A stretch of 64,000 nucleotides of DNA from Amycolatopsis methanolica 239. Lineage in GTDB: Bacteria > Actinomycetota > Actinomycetes > Mycobacteriales > Pseudonocardiaceae. A program made the translations under genes and the position numbers. The stretch lies in contig NZ_CP009110.1 of the NCBI RefSeq assembly GCF_000739085.1, forward strand, positions 6,324,001 to 6,388,000, in the 5' to 3' direction. Shown piece by piece: positions 1 through 7,420 of this stretch (positions within the stretch are counted from its first letter, which is position 1; the number at the start of each line of letters is the position of its first letter). The notes beneath the pieces were generated by a model. It was not told the DNA's origin. It worked only from the letters and a program-made list of their open reading frames with translations, and did not search any database.

Positions 1-785
1 GGTTCGTCGCCGCCGATGTGCACCAGCCGCGCGGTCGGGTGGGCCGCGAGCACCTCCGCCAGCTGCGCTTCGACCAGCTTCAGCGAACCGGGACGCGACG
101 GGCAGAGCTGCTGGTGTCGCTCGTCCTCGGCGAGATCCCAGTAGCGCGGCCGTTGCAGGGCGTACTCTTTGTGGCCAAGGCACTGCACCAGCGGGATCAC
201 CTCGATGCCGTTACGCTGCGCTGCCGCCAGCAGGTCCCGCAGCTGGTCGGGATCCAGCGCGTCCTTGCCAGCCAGGTCGAGCCGTTCGGAGTAGGGGAAC
301 TTGTCCTCGTACTCGACCAGCACGGTGTTCAGCCGCCACCGGCCGAGCCGGTCCATCAGGCCGGCCAGGTAGCCGGGCGCCGGCATCGGCCCCTTCAGAT
401 CCAGGTGCGCCCCGCGCAGCTCAAGGTCGGCGAAATCCACCACGCGACCGCAGTCCAGCCCACGGTCGGCCAGGGTGGCCGCCGCATACCCCAGCGCGCG
501 GTCCCCGTTCGCGGCCAGCTCGATGCGGTCGGCCGTGACCGCGATCGCATGCCCCTCCGGCCGGTCGGGCACGACCAGCCCGCCCGGTCCCGGATCGGCG
601 CCGACGACGATCCGGCCAGGAGAAGCCGTCGTTCTCAACGGAAGTCCGGTGAGCTCGGCGATCCGCCGACCGGCTGGCAGCGCCGTGGCCGCGCAGTACA
701 CCGCCGAACCAGGTGGCGCATGGAACCGGCCGGGCTCCGGGAAGACCGCGCGAGGCGGCGGGGCGGGAAAATCGCCTCTGGTCAA
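1..785 (-). CDS. Family 20 glycoside hydrolase (beta-N-acetylhexosaminidase-like), 3' end outside window
   Basis: Only the first 261 codons are in the window. The frame opens with TTG, overlapping the stop of the preceding gene as TTGA, which fits translational coupling and explains why no ATG start is found. Residues 1-120 resemble the small alpha/beta domain that precedes GH20 barrels; the barrel starts near residue 121 (LELRGAHLDLKG). The sequence ends at HIGGDE (256-261), the GH20 signature whose Asp-Glu pair supports substrate-assisted catalysis by the N-acetyl group. No signal peptide is visible, so it probably acts in the cytoplasm on imported oligosaccharides. It is the last visible gene of the leftward transport operon. 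Substrate specificity cannot be read. GH20 membership is fairly secure from the motif and its spacing. Confidence 0.85.
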   Translation of the reverse strand, partial: MTRGDFPAPPPRAVFPEPGRFHAPPGSAVYCAATALPAGRRIAELTGLPLRTTASPGRIVVGADPGPGGLVVPDRPEGHAIAVTADRIELAANGDRALGYAAATLADRGLDCGRVVDFADLELRGAHLDLKGPMPAPGYLAGLMDRLGRWRLNTVLVEYEDKFPYSERLDLAGKDALDPDQLRDLLAAAQRNGIEVIPLVQCLGHKEYALQRPRYWDLAEDERHQQLCPSRPGSLKLVEAQLAEVLAAHPTARLVHIGGDE

Positions 786-2077
786 CGGATTCCCTCTCGT
801 GACAACGCGGCCAGGTCCAACTCCCCGTGCCGTACCACCAGCTCACCGGCCGCGCCGGTGTTCCCGGCTGGTGCATACTGCCGGCTGTTGCACTCGAAAG
901 CCGTTGTGTCGCAACGTAACCAGGACGCCATCGCGGCGGAGTGCGTCAGCGCGTCACCGACGTTGGTGAGATCGGCGACCGCAACGAACCGGCCGTGGTG
1001 GCGAGCCCAGCAGTACCCCAGCAACGACTGGGTGTGCCCGCGCCCGGTCTTCACCGTCACCCCGGACCACCCGGCGGCGGCCAGCCGGTCGAGCGCCGCC
1101 ACGTCGATGAAGGCCTCGTCGAGCAGGACCGGCAGCTGCGCGGTCAGCTCCGCCATGGCGGCCGGGTCCTGCGCGCCGTCGCGGGGAAAGGGTTGTTCCG
1201 CGTACCGCACCGCGTCGCGGGCCGCCGGGGCCAGTCGCCCGAGCGCCCGCAGCACCGCGGCCAGCTGCCCTGGCTCGCGGTAGGCCTCGTTCGGGTCGAG
1301 CGAGATCCGCACCGGTGCCGGTGCGACGGCACTGGTGGCCAGGTACACGTCGCTGATCCGCGCGGCATCGGCGGCGGGGTCACGCCCGGCCAGCTTGACC
1401 TTGAAGCAATGCACGCCGTCACCGGCCACCCACTCGGTCAGCGGCATGGTGGTGCCGTCGGCCTCGTCCCGGCTCAGCGGGTCGGCCACCCCCACCACGT
1501 GCTGCACCGGCAGGCGCTCCAGTGGCGTGGCACGCAGGTAGTCCCCGGGGAAGCGAGTGCGGAAATCCGGGCCGAGGTAGTCGGCGAGGTCCGCGCCGAG
1601 GTGCTCCCCGGTGTAGCACCGATACGCCGGCGCGCCAAGGGCTTTCGCCCACCCGTCGTGCAATGCCGCGTCAACCGGAGCGGCGCAGACGAGCCCGGCG
1701 AGTTCCGGAATTCCTTGCCGCACAACAATTTCCCGGGACGCTGCGGCCAGAAGAGAGCCCAGCCGCAGCGGATCCGCTTGGTCACCGAGGCCGGGCAGCC
1801 CGGCGGTGAGCTGCTCCACCACCCCGCGGAACACGACGTCGCGGTCCTCACCCCGGGGCGGCTGCCCGCCGTAGGCCCACGGGTGGGACAGCAGCACGGA
1901 GCCCCTGCCGCGCGCGGTGCGCCCGGCGCGGTTGCGCACCACGACCTCGACCACCGCCTCGGTGAGCCCGGTGATCGGCCCGGAGCTGAGTACCAGCGGC
2001 GACGCGAAGGGCACTTCGCGGAAGGAGACTTCCGCGCCGAGCACCCGGATATCGGCGGTCCTCTCGCGCACGGTCAC
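782..2077 (-). CDS. Enolase-superfamily enzyme (mandelate racemase/muconate lactonizing type), probable sugar-acid dehydratase
   Basis: A 431-residue protein, normal length for the superfamily. The GTG start at 2077 overlaps the upstream stop as GTGA. The expected catalytic set is visible: a KxK pair on the second barrel strand (FKVK, K226 and K228), metal ligands D261 (SLDPNE), E294 (YAEQP) and D320/E321 (LLDEAF), and a lysine on the sixth strand (VTVKTGR, K343). The two opposing lysines fit abstraction of a proton alpha to a carboxylate, as in dehydratases and epimerases of acid sugars. Its position between oxidoreductase and hydrolase genes suggests dehydration of an aldonate or uronate to a 2-keto-3-deoxy acid (inference). 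A racemase or cycloisomerase role cannot be excluded. Confidence 0.87.
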   Translation of the reverse strand: MTVRERTADIRVLGAEVSFREVPFASPLVLSSGPITGLTEAVVEVVVRNRAGRTARGRGSVLLSHPWAYGGQPPRGEDRDVVFRGVVEQLTAGLPGLGDQADPLRLGSLLAAASREIVVRQGIPELAGLVCAAPVDAALHDGWAKALGAPAYRCYTGEHLGADLADYLGPDFRTRFPGDYLRATPLERLPVQHVVGVADPLSRDEADGTTMPLTEWVAGDGVHCFKVKLAGRDPAADAARISDVYLATSAVAPAPVRISLDPNEAYREPGQLAAVLRALGRLAPAARDAVRYAEQPFPRDGAQDPAAMAELTAQLPVLLDEAFIDVAALDRLAAAGWSGVTVKTGRGHTQSLLGYCWARHHGRFVAVADLTNVGDALTHSAAMASWLRCDTTAFECNSRQYAPAGNTGAAGELVVRHGELDLAALSREGIR

Positions 2078-2994
2078 CCGCCTCGTTTCGCGGCCCGGTA
2101 GCGGGCACCGAACGCGGCCCCGTCGAAGGACACGGCGTCGAGCGCGGGATCGCGCAGCTCCACCCACCGCCCGCCGTCGCGTCGCGACACCAGCCCGGCC
2201 AACGCGGCCAGCTCCGGCTCGACCAGCTGCCGCAGCGGCAGCGGCGCCGGCGCCTCGCCGGCAAGATAGGGCAGGGTGGCGTTCAGGAACTCCTCGTAGA
2301 GCCCGTCCGGGTCGGCGATGAGGTTCCGCACCGACCGTCCGGAAAGGACGGTCGCGTGGAACGGGTGCCGTGCCTGGGTGGGGCCGACACTCACCATCGC
2401 GGTGCGGCCGTCCTCCCATCGCAGCTCTACTCGCTGCTGACCGTGCCCACCGAGATGCCTTGCCTCGACCACACCGGGACCGAACAGCCCGTGCAGCATC
2501 GAGTAGGCGTGGATCCCGTAGTCGAACTCCTCACCCGAGCAGCCGACCAGGGCGAACTCGGCCGGATCGCCGGCATGCTCCGCCCGCCACCGGCGCACCT
2601 CGGTGCACCAGCGCAGGGCCGAGCCGCCGGTGATCCGCAGCCCGGTCTCGGCGTAGGAGACCAGCGAGTGGATCGCGGAACCGGTGCCGCCGAAGGGTTT
2701 GTCCACCAGCAGGCCGACACCGGCTTCGGCGAACGGACGGGCCCGCTCGATCCGCAGGTCCCAGTCGCAGCCGTGCAGGAACGCCACGTCGACCCGCGCG
2801 GCCATCTCGTCGAGCGACCGGCACACCGTGGCGATGCCGTGCTGCGCGGCGAAGCGCTCGGCATAACCGGGGTCCCACACCGTGCCACCGTCGTACACGG
2901 CGACGACCTCGTGGCCGTGCGCGCGCACGAACGGCAGGAAGCACTCGGGGTGCGAGGTGTCCAGATCGACCAAACCGATGCGGAGGGCGGTCAC
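2074..2994 (-). CDS. Gfo/Idh/MocA-like oxidoreductase
   Basis: A 306-residue protein starting at GTG, which shares one base with the preceding TAG stop. The N-terminal part looks like a Rossmann fold (RIGLVDLDTSH), although the usual GxGxxG loop is altered. DKPF (98-101) matches the E/DKP motif whose lysine contacts cofactor and substrate in this family. The C-terminal half has the mixed sheet expected of the substrate domain, with EFDYGIHAYSM where the family has its catalytic histidine helix. The likely role is NAD(P)-dependent oxidation or reduction of a sugar or cyclitol in the pathway of this island. The altered dinucleotide loop means cofactor preference is uncertain. It is coupled to the permease gene before it and the enolase-type gene after it. 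Confidence 0.8.
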   Translation of the reverse strand: MTALRIGLVDLDTSHPECFLPFVRAHGHEVVAVYDGGTVWDPGYAERFAAQHGIATVCRSLDEMAARVDVAFLHGCDWDLRIERARPFAEAGVGLLVDKPFGGTGSAIHSLVSYAETGLRITGGSALRWCTEVRRWRAEHAGDPAEFALVGCSGEEFDYGIHAYSMLHGLFGPGVVEARHLGGHGQQRVELRWEDGRTAMVSVGPTQARHPFHATVLSGRSVRNLIADPDGLYEEFLNATLPYLAGEAPAPLPLRQLVEPELAALAGLVSRRDGGRWVELRDPALDAVSFDGAAFGARYRAAKRGG

Positions 2995-3812
2995 TAGCCC
3001 TTCACCGATCCTTTCATTCCTTCGATGAAGTGGCGCTGCATCGCGATGAAGAACACGAGCACCGGGGCAAGCGCCATGACGGTGCCGGCCGCCAGGCTCC
3101 GCTGATCGTCACCGAAGATGCCGGCCAGGTAGGCGAGGCCGAGCGCCAGCGGGTAGTTGGAGTCGGTTTTGAGCACCACGAGCGGCCAGATGAAGTTGTT
3201 CCACACGTTGATGAACGCGAAGATCGCCAGGGTGGCCATGGTCGGCGCGACCTGGGGAAGCGCCACCCGCCAGAACGTCTGCCACTGGTTGCATCCGTCC
3301 ACCCTGGCCGCTTCGAACAGCTCACGGGGAAGCTGCTCGAACGCTTGGCGCAGCAGGAAGACACCGAACGCGGACATCAGTCCGGGCAGCACCACCCCGG
3401 CGAAGGTGTCCACCATGCCGAGCTGCGAGACGATCAGGAACCGCGGCACGAGCATGACCTCGCCGGGCAGGAACATGGTGGACACGATCAGCCCGAACAC
3501 CACCTGCCGGCCCCGGAAACGCATGCGCGCCAGCGGGTAGGCGGCCAGCGCGGAGATCACCAGGTAGGCCGGCACGGTGAGCAGCTCCAGCAGCACCGAG
3601 TTCCACAGGTAGCGGGGAAAGGAGATCTGGGTCCACGCCTCGATGAACCAGTCGAGCACCGGTGGCAGTGGGACCAGTTGCGGCGGGAACGAGAAGATCG
3701 GCTGACTGATCGGCTTGACCGCGGTGGAGAGCAGGATCAGGAAGGGACCGACGAACACCACCGAGATCGCCGACATCAGCAGGTAGAACAGGATCTTCGT
3801 GTTGCGGCTCAT
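2994..3812 (-). CDS. ABC sugar transporter permease, MalG type (CUT1)
   Basis: A 272-residue integral membrane protein with about six hydrophobic spans. The cytoplasmic EAA loop, which docks on the ATPase, is clear (EAARVDGCNQWQTFWR, near residue 175). The C-terminus ends in the short basic tail typical of MalG-type permeases. The ATG start overlaps the stop of the first permease gene as ATGA. Together with that permease and the binding lipoprotein encoded divergently it forms an importer for an oligosaccharide or modified sugar. No ATPase gene is present in the operon; actinobacterial CUT1 systems often share one ATPase of the MsiK type encoded elsewhere. Confidence 0.93.
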   Translation of the reverse strand: MSRNTKILFYLLMSAISVVFVGPFLILLSTAVKPISQPIFSFPPQLVPLPPVLDWFIEAWTQISFPRYLWNSVLLELLTVPAYLVISALAAYPLARMRFRGRQVVFGLIVSTMFLPGEVMLVPRFLIVSQLGMVDTFAGVVLPGLMSAFGVFLLRQAFEQLPRELFEAARVDGCNQWQTFWRVALPQVAPTMATLAIFAFINVWNNFIWPLVVLKTDSNYPLALGLAYLAGIFGDDQRSLAAGTVMALAPVLVFFIAMQRHFIEGMKGSVKG

Positions 3813-4756
3813 GGCACCGTCACCTTGCCCCGGGTGATCCGGTAGCTGACCAGCGAGAAGACGATCAGGATGGCCCACAGCACCAGGCCGATGGCGTTGG
3901 CGTAGCCGACGTCGAACTCGCGGAACGCCTTGTCGTAGATGTAGTAGCCCAGCGTCATGGTGTGGTCCTGCGGCCCGCCCTGGGTCATCACGAACACCGA
4001 GGTGAACACCTGGACCGAATCCATGGTGGCGAGCACCACCACCACGGCGAGGTAGGGCCGCAGCAGCGGGATGGTGATGTGGGACAGCCGCTGCCATGAG
4101 CTGGCGCCGTCGACCCTGGCGGCCTCGTACAACGAGGTCGGAATGGACTGCAGCCCCGCCAGGTAGATCATCATGTAGTAGCCGGCGGATTTCCAGACCT
4201 CGACCAGAACCAGGGCTGGCAGGGCCCACCCGGTGTCCAGCAGGAACTGCACCGGCTTGTCGAACAGCCCCACCGAGGTGAGCGCCCAGTTCAGCACCCC
4301 GCGCTGGTGGAACACGTAGTTCCAGGCGATGGCGACCACCACCATCGAGGTGACCACCGGCAGGTAGTACAGCAGCCGGAACACCTTGATCGCCCGCAGC
4401 GGCAGGTTCACCAGCAGCGCGAGCAACAGCGGCAGCCCCACCAGCAGCGGCACCATGCCGACCATGAACAGCCCGGAGTTCTTCAGCGCGGTGAAGAACC
4501 TCGGATCGCCGAGCAGCCGCTTGAAGTTGTCGAGGCCGACCCAGGTCGGCGGGCTGACCACGTGGTAGTCGAAGAACGCCAGCTGTACCGCGGTGACCGC
4601 CGGCCAGATGAAGAACACCGCCAGCAGCACCAGCGCGGGCAGGAGGAAGACGTACGGCGTATGCCACCGCCCATGCAGGCGTGCCTTGCGGCGGGGGCCG
4701 GCGGTCTGGATCCGGCCGGCGGTGGCGTGGTTCGTGGTCGTGGCACTTGTGGCCAT
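3809..4756 (-). CDS. ABC sugar transporter permease, MalF type (CUT1)
   Basis: A 315-residue membrane protein. The ATG at 4756 is preferred over an in-frame ATG 87 bases upstream because a GAAGGGAAG ribosome site sits just before it and the hydrophilic N-terminus MATSATTTNH is usual for the family. A basic segment (residues 15-25) precedes the first span, and about six spans follow. The EAA loop is visible (EAARVDGASSWQRLSHITIP). It is the first gene of the leftward operon and forms the membrane channel with the adjacent MalG-type permease. A TTGACA/TAGTTT promoter lies about 140 bases upstream. Confidence 0.92.
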   Translation of the reverse strand: MATSATTTNHATAGRIQTAGPRRKARLHGRWHTPYVFLLPALVLLAVFFIWPAVTAVQLAFFDYHVVSPPTWVGLDNFKRLLGDPRFFTALKNSGLFMVGMVPLLVGLPLLLALLVNLPLRAIKVFRLLYYLPVVTSMVVVAIAWNYVFHQRGVLNWALTSVGLFDKPVQFLLDTGWALPALVLVEVWKSAGYYMMIYLAGLQSIPTSLYEAARVDGASSWQRLSHITIPLLRPYLAVVVVLATMDSVQVFTSVFVMTQGGPQDHTMTLGYYIYDKAFREFDVGYANAIGLVLWAILIVFSLVSYRITRGKVTVP

Positions 4757-4825
4757 GCACCACTTCCCTTCGTCAGGCGGGCGGCACCCGGTCGACTCGG
4801 GGGCCTGCTCGCTGGGGTTTGCCCC

Positions 4826-4853
4826 TTGACAGCGGAGCGCCAAGCAATAGATT
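4826..4853 (+). promoter_or_regulatory. Rightward sigma-A-type promoter for the binding-protein operon
   Basis: TTGACA at 4826-4831 and TAGATT at 4848-4853 are separated by 16 bp. The -35 matches the vegetative consensus exactly and the -10 fits TAnnnT. Transcription would start near 4860, giving a leader of about 120 nt before the GTG at 4981. It points toward the leftward promoter on the other strand. Confidence 0.6.
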
Positions 4854-4897
4854 GTGTCCGGAACATCAATTACGGTCCGCCGAAAAGTGATACCGGG

Positions 4898-4926
4898 AAA
4901 CTAGCCCCAGCTCCACGGGGTGTCAA
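4898..4926 (-). promoter_or_regulatory. Leftward sigma-A-type promoter for the permease operon
   Basis: Read on the minus strand, TTGACA (4926-4921) is followed after exactly 17 bp by TAGTTT (4903-4898). The predicted start is near 4891, so the transcript runs through the rightward promoter before reaching the permease gene at 4756. The 44 bp between the two -10 boxes (4854-4897) is the most likely operator location, but no clear palindrome is visible there. Confidence 0.6.
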
Positions 4927-4980
4927 GAAAACGGCCACTCCCTCGATCCCCTACCCCGTCAAGCCGACAGGAGGTTCGTT

Positions 4981-6294
4981 GTGAAACTCCGCTTTCCCCT
5001 GTCCCACGCCAAGGTTGCCGCCCGCGCGGTCGCCGTCGCCGCCGTTCTCGGCCTGGCAAGCGCCTGCGTCGCCGGCACCGCCGGCCCGACGCAGACCGCC
5101 GAAGACGACAGCGGTCCGGTCAAGCTCGAATTCTGGACAATCAACCTGAAAAAGGGCTACAACGACTACATCCAGAGCCTGATCGACGCGTACCAGAAGA
5201 GCCACTCCAATGTGACGGTGACCTGGGTCGACGTCCCCGGCAACGACGTTGGCACCAAGTTACTGTCCGCGGTGGCCAGCCAGAACACCCCGGACGTGGT
5301 CAACCTGGCCAGCACCGACCTCGATCAGTTCGTCCCGTCGCTGACCGACCTCGGCCAGTACGTCCCCGCCGACGTCCAGCAGAAGTACCTGCCGAGCCTG
5401 CTCGAACCGCTCCGGCGGGACGGCAAGCTCATCGCGATCCCCTGGTACAACAGCGGGGCACCGATCTCCCTGATCAACACCGACCTGGTGCGCCAGGCCG
5501 GCCTCGACCCGGCCAACCCGCCGAAGACCTTCGACGCGGCGCTCGATTGGGGTGCCAGGCTCCACGCCGCGGTGCCGAGCACCTACGGGATGAACGGCAT
5601 TCCCGACGAGAATCTGGTCCGGCTGGAAGGCATCCAGATCCTCACCCCCGACCGCAAGCACGCCGCGTTCAACACCCCGGAAGCGGTGGCGCTGCTCGAA
5701 CGGTGGCGGCACGGGGTGGAGACCGGGGCAATCTCGCCGGGCTCCACGGTCAAGGACGACCGGCAGTACCCGCAGACGCTGGCCAACCAGCAGGTGGCCT
5801 TCGGCGTCAACAGCATCCCCGGCAGCCTGACCAGCCTGCAGAAGAACGCACCGGACGTGTACGCGAAGATCGACGTCGCACAGGGCGCCACCGGGAAGAC
5901 CGGCAAGTACCTGCTGCCGGACCAGCAGACCTTCGTGACCCCGAAGGCGTCCAAGCATCCCAAGGCCGCGGCGGACTTCATCGCGTTCGTCACCGACGCG
6001 GCGAACCAGACGGCGTTCTGCAAGCTCACCCCGATCTACCCGTCCAACGCCGACTCGCTGAAGGACCCCTTCTTCACCCAGCCCGGTGCCGGCACGCCGA
6101 TCGAGAAGGCGCGCTCCGCGATCGCCGCGGAACTGCCCAAGCTGGAGCTGGGCACCATGGGCACCGGGAAGGACCGGCAGCTCTCCGACCGGTTCCGTGA
6201 ACACATCCGCGCCTTCATGACCGGCGACAAGAGCGCGCAGCAGGCGCTGGCCGACGCCGAGAAGGAATGGAACGAACTGCTCGCCCAGAAGTAA
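4981..6294 (+). CDS. Sugar-binding lipoprotein of ABC transporter (family 1 solute-binding protein)
   Basis: A 437-residue extracellular solute-binding protein. The GTG start is set by the GGAGG nine bases upstream. Residues 1-28 form a secretion signal with the LASAC lipobox, so Cys29 would be lipid-anchored outside the membrane; Ala at -3 is less common than Leu but tolerated. The mature part has the family 1 pattern, with LEFWTINL at the start and FVTPKASKHPKAAADFIAFV before the C-terminal helices. It delivers substrate to the two permeases encoded divergently. A strong hairpin follows the gene, consistent with higher abundance of this subunit than of the downstream enzymes. Confidence 0.93.
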   Translation: MKLRFPLSHAKVAARAVAVAAVLGLASACVAGTAGPTQTAEDDSGPVKLEFWTINLKKGYNDYIQSLIDAYQKSHSNVTVTWVDVPGNDVGTKLLSAVASQNTPDVVNLASTDLDQFVPSLTDLGQYVPADVQQKYLPSLLEPLRRDGKLIAIPWYNSGAPISLINTDLVRQAGLDPANPPKTFDAALDWGARLHAAVPSTYGMNGIPDENLVRLEGIQILTPDRKHAAFNTPEAVALLERWRHGVETGAISPGSTVKDDRQYPQTLANQQVAFGVNSIPGSLTSLQKNAPDVYAKIDVAQGATGKTGKYLLPDQQTFVTPKASKHPKAAADFIAFVTDAANQTAFCKLTPIYPSNADSLKDPFFTQPGAGTPIEKARSAIAAELPKLELGTMGTGKDRQLSDRFREHIRAFMTGDKSAQQALADAEKEWNELLAQK

Positions 6295-6320
6295 CCGAAG
6301 CGGTACCCAACCCGCCATCC

Positions 6321-6350
6321 GGCCGGGGGACCCCGCACGGTCCCCCGGCC
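6321..6350 (+). terminator. Intercistronic hairpin after the binding-protein gene
   Basis: A perfect 12-bp stem (GGCCGGGGGACC) with a six-base loop lies between the binding-protein gene and the next gene of the operon. There is no T-run. Such hairpins in transport operons commonly act as partial terminators or 3' stabilisers that keep the binding protein in excess; here this is inference. Confidence 0.6.
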
Positions 6351-6385
6351 TCCCCACCGCCATCGACCGCGGGAGCACTCACCTC

Positions 6386-7420
6386 ATGCACGAAGTCCGG
6401 GTAGGCATCGTCGGCGCCGGCATCATGGGCCGCGCTCATGCGGCCGCGCTCAGCGACCACCCCGCCGCCGTTGTCACCGCGATATCCAGCCGTACCAAGG
6501 AAAGCGCGCAGGCGCTTGCCAAGACCTACCACGCGCGGTCGCACCCCGACCACGAATCACTCGTCGCCGACCCCGAGGTGGACCTCGTCGTCGTGGCCAC
6601 TCCGGACCACCTGCACGCCGACGTCGTGGTCGCCGCGGCCGAAGCCGGGAAGCACGTGCTCGTGGAGAAGCCGTTCACCACGTCCACTGTGGACGCCGAC
6701 AGGGCACTGGCCGCGGTGCGCCGCGCCGGGGTGCTCGGCATGACCCTGTTCAACCACCGGTGGGTGCCGGCCTACGCGCAGGCACAGCAACGGATCGCGG
6801 CCGGCGACCTCGGGAAGCCGGTACTGGCCTACGCCCGCAAGAACGACACGATCCACGTGCCGACCAAGATGATCCCGTGGGCCGCGGAAACCACTCCGGC
6901 GTGGTTCCTGTCCAGCCATGACATCGACCTGGTGAGCTGGCTCTTCGACGACGTCGCGGTGGAGGTCTACGCCAACGCGGTGCACGGCAAGCTGCGCGAA
7001 CTCGGCGTGGACACCCCCGACGCCGTGCAGGCACAGGTCCGCTACCGCGGCGGCGCGGTGGCCACCTTCGAGGCGTGCTGGATCTACCCGGACACCTTCC
7101 CCACCATGACGGACTCCTTCGTGGAGGTCATCGGCGAGCAGGCGGTGGTGCACCTCGACCGCAAGTGCGAGCAGATCGAGATCGCCACCGAGCGCGCATT
7201 CGAGTACCCGCGCAACCTGTTGCTGCGTACCGTGCACGGCCGCCCGGCCGGCGCCGTGCGCGATGCGTTGTGGCACATGGTCGACTGCGTCCGCGCCGGC
7301 ACCGCGCCGCTGGTCACCATGGAGAGCTCGCGGCACGTCAGCGCGGTGCTGGAAGCGGCGCACGCCTCGATCGCCTCCGGGCAGCCGGAACGCGTGCCGG
7401 CCCCGGTGGAGGCGAGCTGA
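6386..7420 (+). CDS. Gfo/Idh/MocA family oxidoreductase
   Basis: A 344-residue NAD(P)-dependent dehydrogenase with a complete family signature: dinucleotide loop GIVGAGIMG (7-15), EKPF motif (94-97, Lys95 conserved) and the substrate-domain helix SSHDIDLV with His178 as the likely catalytic base. Length and order match sugar and inositol dehydrogenases. The stop codon directly abuts the ATG of the lyase gene. Unlike the paralogue in the leftward operon it keeps the classical cofactor loop, so the two probably act on different intermediates. The substrate is likely an oxidisable hydroxyl on an imported sugar or on a lyase product (inference). Confidence 0.9.
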   Translation: MHEVRVGIVGAGIMGRAHAAALSDHPAAVVTAISSRTKESAQALAKTYHARSHPDHESLVADPEVDLVVVATPDHLHADVVVAAAEAGKHVLVEKPFTTSTVDADRALAAVRRAGVLGMTLFNHRWVPAYAQAQQRIAAGDLGKPVLAYARKNDTIHVPTKMIPWAAETTPAWFLSSHDIDLVSWLFDDVAVEVYANAVHGKLRELGVDTPDAVQAQVRYRGGAVATFEACWIYPDTFPTMTDSFVEVIGEQAVVHLDRKCEQIEIATERAFEYPRNLLLRTVHGRPAGAVRDALWHMVDCVRAGTAPLVTMESSRHVSAVLEAAHASIASGQPERVPAPVEAS

